DNA of 37,246 nucleotides from an uncultured Chitinophagaceae bacterium (GTDB lineage: Bacteria > Bacteroidota > Bacteroidia > Chitinophagales > Chitinophagaceae), in contig CALLZY010000057.1 in NCBI GenBank assembly GCA_937858715.1, positions 1 to 37,246 on the forward strand, read 5' to 3'. The notes under the pieces were generated by a model. The model did no database searches and was not told the origin of the DNA. It worked only from the letters and a program-made list of their open reading frames with translations. The position numbers and the translations under genes were made by a program. Positions 31,547-37,246 of the stretch are shown one piece after another (within the stretch, counting starts at the first letter, position 1; the number at the start of each line of letters is the position of its first letter).

Positions 31547-34354
31547 TCAGGCCCCGTCACTCCGGCGGGGCTTTTTTAATTTTAAAAGCTGGAAAAGAAG
31601 TGCAGAGACCACGATAACAAGTGCTATCCAAATCCAGTTAGAGCCATGCTGCACAGGTTCATACTCCCCGATAAATATTAAATGAGCCCAGTAGTTAGGA
31701 GATTTCATCGCAGGAGAAATTTCATCACTTTTCAGTAAATCAAGTTTTGCAAATTGTAATGCCTTATCTTTTGTATATCCTTTTCCCAGATAGTAATGCA
31801 GTTGTTTGGTGATGTAAGCTGTTGTTTTATCCTCTGCTTTCCAAAGTGAGGTTATGATGTTCGGGCAGCCGGCGTAAGTAAATGCCCTGGAAAGGCTCAT
31901 CAATCCCTCTCCCCGGACTAATTGTCCTGTACCGGTTTCGCAGGCACTTAGAATAACTAATTCTGAAGAGTCAAGGCGCAGATTATATATTTCTTTTGCG
32001 TATAACTTGTAGTCACTGTTAACAGGACTGAATGCGATAAATGAAAGCCCTGGCTCTTTATTGTTTACAATTGCATGAGTTGCCAGATGAATTACGGGAA
32101 AGTGGTTAGCGGTTTCTAAGAAACCCTTTTTGGTTGCAGAAGTATCAATCAGTCTGGGGCCACTTAAATTGCTTATTTCATCAGCAGACTCCGGCAGTTT
32201 ACTTAATGCAAGTTTGCCGGTTGTATCTCCAAAACCTTTAATGGCGAATGGGGCAAAACTTAATGTGCCGTTTCCTGTGTTGATGTTTTTATTCTGTTTG
32301 AACAGTGCAGTGGAATACAGATACTGGACTGAATATTTTTCAATAAGATAAGTGTCCTTATTGTCAGTAAGAGTTTCAAAAGGCAGATAATGCAATTCAT
32401 CATCAGGTATTATAACAAGTCTGTCTTTCTTTCCCAGATTAGTGACAAGAGGCCTGATCAGTGCCTCATACAATTGCCTTGAGGCAAATAAACCACCATA
32501 ACGCTGGCCATTTTGAAACTGGTGAAGGGCATACTTCAAGGAGTCAACTGCCAGGAGGAAAGAATCGGTAACAGGGTTTTTGAAATATGTAAACTGGTTC
32601 CGTGAGATTAAAAAACAAGTAAGGTCATTTTCTGAAAGGTGATAGGATAAAATAGCAGTTGTATTGTCAAGCTTCTTTTGCAGCGATTTGACGGATGGGA
32701 CCTGTTCCGCAGGATGACTTTGCTGCCATTGCGGATCGGACTTTATTCTCTCATACAATTTGCCTAATTCAATTTCATTGTCTCTTATCTCTCCATAGAT
32801 CTCTTTAAGGCGGTTGCTGTCTGTAATACTGGCTGATTGAATAGAAAGCCTTGTGGTTTTCGATTTGATTGCGGCAACCTGCTTCAGCAGATTTGTGTTT
32901 TCCCCGTTCAGGGTTGTCTGCTCATTCTCAGATATGGAAAGGGCCAGGATGGATGCTTTATTTTGCTGATCAAAGCGAAATGCTTCTTCGAGATATTGCT
33001 TTTTTCCTGTCAGAGAGTACAGCCTGATACACAAATCGATTGGTTTACTGTGGGCTGAATATTTAATGGTATTCAAAAACAGTCTGGCTTCATCTGAATC
33101 ATAGGTTCTTTCAACAAAAGCGGCAAGGTCAAAGGCCGAACGGTATGTTTCCAATGCTGTAGCAAGCTCCTTTTCTTTTTTTGTGGCATCATACAGTTTT
33201 TCAAATGCTTTGGCCTTGGCAGTAAATGTATGGAAAAGGTTAATATATGAAAATACGGAACCAAACTCCATGGGGTTATTGTAAATATCTGTTTCGTTAT
33301 AATTTCCCGTGAACTGGATGATGGCTTTTTGATAATGTGTTATTGCTTCGTGAAGTTTTGACTCCAGCATATCAAGTTCACCAAGATGTAACATGGAAAG
33401 ACCTGCCTGCACATTCTTTCTTTCTTTGTTCCACCGCTGGTTTTCGGTTACGGCCTTCAGGTAGTAATACCTGGCAGAATCTGGTTCATTGATACTTTCG
33501 TAAGCCTGACCGATATCATTGAACAGCCGGATAATGGTGTTATTACTATAAGTCACCTGCCTGAAGTATGTAAGTGCTTTTTTCCCAGCCCCCAGAACAA
33601 GGTTGATTTTGCCAACATTGTGAAGGATATCATTTTTGTTTATGTCTTGTTGCAATAACTCCTGGTAAATTGAATTCGCAGCATCGTACTCTTCAAGCCG
33701 GGTAAGGGTGGCGGCGAGATTAATTTTATAATTTATCAGCAGTGCTTCGTCAGTTCCGTCATCAGGTTTCAATAATGCTATGGCTTTTTCGAAATAGTTT
33801 CTGGCCTGGCGATAATTGCCTGTTTCAAAGTTCATTGCTCCCAGGGTGTTATACAACCTGTTAGTGCCTTCAAGAATGGTATTGTAGCCGGAAGCGATTT
33901 TTTCGGCTTCTTTATAATTAAATAATGCGGAATCAAATTGATTATTTCTGTATTGAATTCCGCCAAGAAAAACATATGCCTTGAAGAATAAGGAATCTTG
34001 CAAGGATTTTATATGCGTCCGGTAGGAAATGGCTTTTGTATAATAATAAGCTGCAGCAACAGTACTGTCAAAGTAGTGATGCAACACACCGATTTTGAAG
34101 CAAACATGGAATGCAAGTGAATCTTTCTTGTTTTTTTCAATAGCTGGTAAAATAGCCAGAAAGGAATTCCTGGCCTTTGCATTTAGTGTGTCAATTCTTT
34201 CTTCCGGGTAATTATCAAGTGTTGAGAGATGTTCAGCCTGCCGGTACAAGTTGTCTGCAGCCTCATACTCTTTGAGAAACGAGGCAGGTTTCTCCTGTGA
34301 AAAGGTGATGACAAGAATTAAAACCAATAAAAGTGAAAATGCAATTCTGTTCAT
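31547..34354 (-). CDS. TPR-CHAT protein, caspase-like peptidase with C-terminal membrane anchor
   Basis: 935 residues. An N-terminal signal peptide (MNRIAFSLLLVLILVITFS) precedes a long helical TPR region (about 30-560; for example GTNRLYNTLGAMNFETGNYRQARNYFEKAI). A CHAT peptidase domain follows at about 590-895, with the dyad His760 in HLATHAIVN and Cys805 in SACETGTGQLVRGEG, both intact. One membrane helix lies at about 907-924 with a basic tail (KLKKPRRSDGA) as a stop-transfer signal. The predicted topology puts TPR and CHAT in the periplasm. CHAT proteins are caspase/separase-like proteases; TPRs usually sense a partner or substrate. The gene follows the lipoprotein at 34391 by 36 bases and is convergent with the DUF4382 gene. 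Confidence 0.93.
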   Translation of the reverse strand: MNRIAFSLLLVLILVITFSQEKPASFLKEYEAADNLYRQAEHLSTLDNYPEERIDTLNAKARNSFLAILPAIEKNKKDSLAFHVCFKIGVLHHYFDSTVAAAYYYTKAISYRTHIKSLQDSLFFKAYVFLGGIQYRNNQFDSALFNYKEAEKIASGYNTILEGTNRLYNTLGAMNFETGNYRQARNYFEKAIALLKPDDGTDEALLINYKINLAATLTRLEEYDAANSIYQELLQQDINKNDILHNVGKINLVLGAGKKALTYFRQVTYSNNTIIRLFNDIGQAYESINEPDSARYYYLKAVTENQRWNKERKNVQAGLSMLHLGELDMLESKLHEAITHYQKAIIQFTGNYNETDIYNNPMEFGSVFSYINLFHTFTAKAKAFEKLYDATKKEKELATALETYRSAFDLAAFVERTYDSDEARLFLNTIKYSAHSKPIDLCIRLYSLTGKKQYLEEAFRFDQQNKASILALSISENEQTTLNGENTNLLKQVAAIKSKTTRLSIQSASITDSNRLKEIYGEIRDNEIELGKLYERIKSDPQWQQSHPAEQVPSVKSLQKKLDNTTAILSYHLSENDLTCFLISRNQFTYFKNPVTDSFLLAVDSLKYALHQFQNGQRYGGLFASRQLYEALIRPLVTNLGKKDRLVIIPDDELHYLPFETLTDNKDTYLIEKYSVQYLYSTALFKQNKNINTGNGTLSFAPFAIKGFGDTTGKLALSKLPESADEISNLSGPRLIDTSATKKGFLETANHFPVIHLATHAIVNNKEPGLSFIAFSPVNSDYKLYAKEIYNLRLDSSELVILSACETGTGQLVRGEGLMSLSRAFTYAGCPNIITSLWKAEDKTTAYITKQLHYYLGKGYTKDKALQFAKLDLLKSDEISPAMKSPNYWAHLIFIGEYEPVQHGSNWIWIALVIVVSALLFQLLKLKKPRRSDGA
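31551..31577 (+). terminator. Rho-independent terminator after the DUF4382 gene, inside the 3' end of the CHAT gene
   Basis: Stem GCCCCG/CGGGGC with a 9-base loop, then six T (31572-31577), oriented for the plus strand. It lies within the last codons of the convergent CHAT gene (stop at 31547-31549), so it also constrains its C-terminal sequence. Confidence 0.8.
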
Positions 34355-34390
34355 GATAAGCGGGTGCTTATCAAAATTAGCAGAAATTGA

Positions 34391-35170
34391 TTACTGGTTT
34401 ACAATAATCACACAGGGTGGTCTTGGCTTGGCTACTCTTTCTGTAACGCCCCCTCTGAGAAAAACCCCTTGCGAAGTACGGTCGTTCAGTATATCCCATA
34501 CATATTGGGGCACATCATTGATTGTATTATACCAGTAGAGCAGTACTTTCAGTTTGTTTAATGATTTGCCGCTGCCGTCATTTATTCTGTATTTTATCTC
34601 AAAGGTCTGCTGAGCATCATTTCTTGGTGGGAAACCAAATACGCCGTTTCGGATGGTTTCTTTCAGGTTGATTTTCCCATTATCCGTCTTTACTGAACAG
34701 CCTCCAACATTCGCCAGGTTTCCTTCGTCAAAAATGGAACCACTCAACGGCAAAATCCTGTTTTCATTGGCATTGTAAATTGGCAAGGCAATCGAATCGC
34801 CGGCTGACAAATAATAAAAATGGTCTTTGAAGGTGATGCCGGACAAAACCACTTTAGTTTCTGTAATGGTTCCGTCAGTGGCTGTATGGGTTATCTTATA
34901 TCTTAAACCGGTTTCGCTGTCGCTTAAGTCGATTGCCCCGGTGTTCTCATCAATTTCTATTCCTTCGGGAAAGCCCTCATATTTTCCAGGCCTTTGGGTA
35001 GTTGGGTAAACAATGTTGCCCGAGCCGTCAGGCTTCATGTAAAGTATGGAATCGCCATAGCTTAATTTGTAGGGGCCACTGGGGTCATCAGTATTATCAC
35101 TGGCCTTTTGACAAGAGGTTGCCAAAAGAATTACAGTAGCAAATAGCAGGTTAGACCGCTGAAATTTCAT
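34391..35170 (-). CDS. Lipoprotein paired with the CHAT gene, function unknown
   Basis: 259 residues from ATG 35170 (MKFQRSNLLFATVILLATSC); the frame continues up to 35236, but that start precedes the signal peptide by 22 unlikely residues. Lipidation Cys20. The mature part is beta-rich: SYGDSILYMKPDGSGNIVYP, GIEIDENTGAIDLSDSETGLRYKI (a cadherin/Ig-like pattern), VVLSGITFKDHFYYLSAGDSI. The C-terminus ends in VAKPRPPCVIIVNQ. No catalytic motif is seen. It lies 36 bases upstream of the TPR-CHAT gene on the same strand, so it is likely co-transcribed and perhaps functionally linked. Confidence 0.83.
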   Translation of the reverse strand: MKFQRSNLLFATVILLATSCQKASDNTDDPSGPYKLSYGDSILYMKPDGSGNIVYPTTQRPGKYEGFPEGIEIDENTGAIDLSDSETGLRYKITHTATDGTITETKVVLSGITFKDHFYYLSAGDSIALPIYNANENRILPLSGSIFDEGNLANVGGCSVKTDNGKINLKETIRNGVFGFPPRNDAQQTFEIKYRINDGSGKSLNKLKVLLYWYNTINDVPQYVWDILNDRTSQGVFLRGGVTERVAKPRPPCVIIVNQ

Positions 35171-35284
35171 TTGAGCCTTTTTTATTTGTTTACAAGAAAT
35201 AATGTAATGTAACCACAAGGTACAAACTTTTTTCAATATTTAAAGTTGGAACATTAATCATGCCAGAATACTCAAATACGGAGT

Positions 35285-35315
35285 TTTGCCAGAATATATA
35301 ATTCCGGCAACTTTG
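35285..35315 (+). promoter_or_regulatory. Promoter of the saccharopine-dehydrogenase-like gene
   Basis: TTTG (35285-35288), 19 bases, then CAACTTTG (35308-35315), one mismatch from TAnnTTTG. The spacing is standard and it ends 23 bases before the ATG at 35339. Confidence 0.6.
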
Positions 35316-35338
35316 TTTTCGTAAATGCTTGCACCACA

Positions 35339-36541
35339 ATGAAAAAAATTGGCCTCATCAGGGAAGGGAAAATACCAGCCGATAACCGGGTCGCACTCAC
35401 GCCAGCCCAATGCAAATGGATACATAAGACTTATCCCGATATAGAAGTGGTGGCTGAAGCTTCGCCAGGCCGGTGCTTCAGCGACCGTGAATACGAAATG
35501 GCGGGTGTGGAGATAAGGACAGATATTAATGATTGTGATTTTCTGCTTGGGATTAAAGAAGTGCCCACAGGTAACCTGCTGCCCGGCAAAACCTACTGTT
35601 TTTTTTCACACACAAAAAAGAAACAGCCGCAAAACCAGCCTTTGCTGAAAGCTGTTCTGGACAAAAAAATCAAGCTGATCGATTATGAATGCCTGGAACA
35701 TGAAGACGGGCAGCGCATTATTGGTTTTGGTTTTTTTGCAGGTGTTGTCGGTGCACATAATGGTATAATGGCCTATGGCGAAAGGACAGGTCTCTACAAA
35801 TTAGACAGGGTTTATACGCAACGCAGTTTCAGGGAACTGATACATGCTTATTTTGGCTTGCGCCTTCCCAATGTGAAAGTGGCAGTAACAGGTTCGGGAA
35901 GGGTGGCACATGGAATTTTAGAAATAATGAACCTGATGGGCATTCTTGAGGTGGAGCCGGATGATTACCTGAAACGAAGGTTTTCTTACCCTGTTTATAC
36001 ACAACTGAAAGGGGCAGACCTTTATGAACATAAACAAACTGGAAAATACAACCGGGAAGAGTTTCACATTCACCCCGAAGACTACAAATGCAGGTTTTTG
36101 CCGTATGCCTCTCAAACGGATATTCTCATGAACGGTGTGTACTGGGATAAAAATGTTCCCCGTCTGTTTGAAAAAGAAGATATTCAGCAAGATGACTTTA
36201 TTATTCAGACCATTTCGGATATAACAGATGACACAAATGGCTCGGTACCCATTAACCTGGGAGACCAAACTATTGAAAACCCTGTGTATGGAGTGGACAG
36301 AAAAAGCTTCGGGAAGACTGCTCCGTTTCTTAAATCATCGGTTGATGTATTGGCTGTAGGCAACCTGCCCAATGAATTGCCACGGGATGCCAGCCGGTAC
36401 TTTGGCGAGCAACTCATAAAATTTGTACTGGAAGATTTATTAGGTAATGGTTCGGATATTTTGGACAGGGCCACCATTGCAGAAAATGGAAAGCTAACCG
36501 AACATTTTCAATATTTGAAAGAGTATGCAGAAGAGAAATAA
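35339..36541 (+). CDS. Saccharopine dehydrogenase (lysine-forming)-like NAD(P)-dependent oxidoreductase
   Basis: 400 residues. N-terminal alanine-dehydrogenase/PNT-type domain: MKKIGLIREGKIPADNRVALTP, LLGIKEVP (Lys73) and CFFSHTKKKQ (His91); Lys and His in these places are the catalytic pair of yeast Lys1. Nucleotide-binding domain: VAVTGSGRVAHGILEIMNLMGI. Middle insert: DYLKRRFSYPVYTQLKGADLY. Late part: IIQTISDITDDTNGSVPINL and ENPVYGVDR, as in Lys1-like enzymes. It may cleave or form saccharopine or a related imino-linked adduct; other lysine-pathway genes are absent here. Convergent with trmN6, three bases between stops. Confidence 0.82.
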   Translation: MKKIGLIREGKIPADNRVALTPAQCKWIHKTYPDIEVVAEASPGRCFSDREYEMAGVEIRTDINDCDFLLGIKEVPTGNLLPGKTYCFFSHTKKKQPQNQPLLKAVLDKKIKLIDYECLEHEDGQRIIGFGFFAGVVGAHNGIMAYGERTGLYKLDRVYTQRSFRELIHAYFGLRLPNVKVAVTGSGRVAHGILEIMNLMGILEVEPDDYLKRRFSYPVYTQLKGADLYEHKQTGKYNREEFHIHPEDYKCRFLPYASQTDILMNGVYWDKNVPRLFEKEDIQQDDFIIQTISDITDDTNGSVPINLGDQTIENPVYGVDRKSFGKTAPFLKSSVDVLAVGNLPNELPRDASRYFGEQLIKFVLEDLLGNGSDILDRATIAENGKLTEHFQYLKEYAEEK

Positions 36542-36544
36542 TAG

Positions 36545-37246
36545 CTACAGTTTCAGGTAAAACCCTTTCAGCAGTTCGGTAAACTTATCAGTATAACTAT
36601 TGTCTTCTTTGCAAATACTGATTTCATCAGAGACTGTTTTTTCTGGTATTAGACCACCACAAATCATCATTCTGAAATAACCATGGTTTACCGATTGACA
36701 GACAAGCGTTGTGTGGCTGATAAAAAGCCCTGCATCTGCAATCATCTTTTCAGTTTCTTCTTTTCGTTTATATGGTAATAGCAAGCAAAACTTTCCGTAG
36801 GGACTGAGGTTGTTCTTAATAATCTGCAGTAAATCTTTAAGCAGCAACCCATCGTTGTGATGAGCAATATTTTTATCTGGGTTATCGCTTTTCAGTTCTT
36901 TCTCATAAAAAGGAGGATTGCTGATAATAACATCATAGTTTTTGGTAAAAGAACAATCAAGTATATCGGCGCATTGAATGTGTATCCTGTTGGCGAATGG
37001 AGAATGTGTTATGTTTTGTTTTGCCTGTGCTGCTGCTGTTTTATCAATTTCAATAGCATCAATTACTGCATCGCATTCTTGCGCCAGCATTAAAGAAAGA
37101 AGCCCGGTTCCTGTGCCAATGTCAAGCACATTTTTTACGTCATGCTTCATACTTCGTGCCTGTTCTGCACACCAGGCACCGAAGAGACATCCATCTGTGG
37201 TTACCTTCATGGCACATTTATCCTGGTGGATAACAAACTGCTTGAA
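36545..37246 (-). CDS. trmN6: tRNA1(Val) adenine-37 N6-methyltransferase-like protein, N-terminus beyond the window
   Basis: At least 233 residues on the minus strand; the reading frame stays open to the right edge, where FKQFVIHQDKCAMKVTTDG is typical of the first 20-30 residues of TrmN6/YfiC, so only a few residues are missing. The SAM-binding motif is VLDIGTGTGLLSLML, and the catalytic motif IISNPPFYEKEL marks an N6-adenine methyltransferase. The known E. coli enzyme modifies A37 of tRNA1(Val). An internal Met at 37210 should not be taken as the start. Confidence 0.93.
   Translation of the reverse strand, partial: FKQFVIHQDKCAMKVTTDGCLFGAWCAEQARSMKHDVKNVLDIGTGTGLLSLMLAQECDAVIDAIEIDKTAAAQAKQNITHSPFANRIHIQCADILDCSFTKNYDVIISNPPFYEKELKSDNPDKNIAHHNDGLLLKDLLQIIKNNLSPYGKFCLLLPYKRKEETEKMIADAGLFISHTTLVCQSVNHGYFRMMICGGLIPEKTVSDEISICKEDNSYTDKFTELLKGFYLKL

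Noticed and set aside
36545-37210. Complete methyltransferase starting at Met 37210
   Set aside because: The frame remains open to the window edge, with conserved TrmN6 residues upstream, so the gene is truncated by the window.

Overview
The window reads as chromosomal DNA of a Bacteroidota member, most likely Chitinophagaceae-like. The reasons are: AT-rich DNA; many secreted lipoproteins with short signal peptides ending in a Cys; genes with few Shine-Dalgarno sequences; promoters of the TTTG-N18/19-TAnnTTTG type; and Bacteroidota families such as DUF4382, DUF1835, GH109 and a second EF-G. The family-level placement is inference from gene content. No rRNA, CRISPR array, prophage or classical insertion sequence was seen.

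Layout. 1-1145 (-): 3' truncated dnaG. 1231-5146 (+): a secreted Trp-rich protein, a small coiled-coil protein and an EF-G2-type factor; the last two each lie behind a Crp/Fnr-like palindrome. 5250-12592 (+): a topoisomerase IV region with a structured leader, parE, a four-helix-bundle gene flanked by AT-rich inverted repeats, a methyltransferase, a DUF1835 protein, parC and an MgtC-family protein. 12594-16398 (-): a secreted protein, smpB, a large secreted protein and accD. 16573-18195 (-): a cytochrome-c-like lipoprotein whose signal peptide is out of frame, a bestrophin and a small membrane protein. 18320-20368: a secreted peroxiredoxin-like protein, a methyltransferase and a rhodanese-thioredoxin lipoprotein. 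20504-24878: a four-repeat surface lipoprotein, an M42 peptidase, a UbiA-like membrane protein and a lipoprotein. 24932-28398 (+): a LuxE-like protein, then a GH109-like enzyme and an N-acetylhexosamine-1-kinase-like protein. 28437-29077 (-): tRNA-Leu(CAA) with its own promoter and terminator, and hscB. 29173-35170: an ECF-type sigma factor, an anti-sigma-like membrane protein, a DUF4382 lipoprotein, and on the other strand a lipoprotein plus a TPR-CHAT protease-like membrane protein. 35339-37246: a saccharopine-dehydrogenase-like enzyme and a 5' truncated trmN6.

How the parts may work together. The EF-G2 lacks the catalytic His of canonical EF-G and may be under Crp-type control, as is known for Bacteroides. 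GH109 plus the NahK-like kinase would release N-acetylgalactosamine and phosphorylate it. The sigma, anti-sigma and CHAT genes could form an envelope-signalling module in which a periplasmic caspase-like protease acts on the anti-sigma protein; this is a hypothesis. The four-helix-bundle unit inside the topoisomerase region looks like an inserted minimal element.
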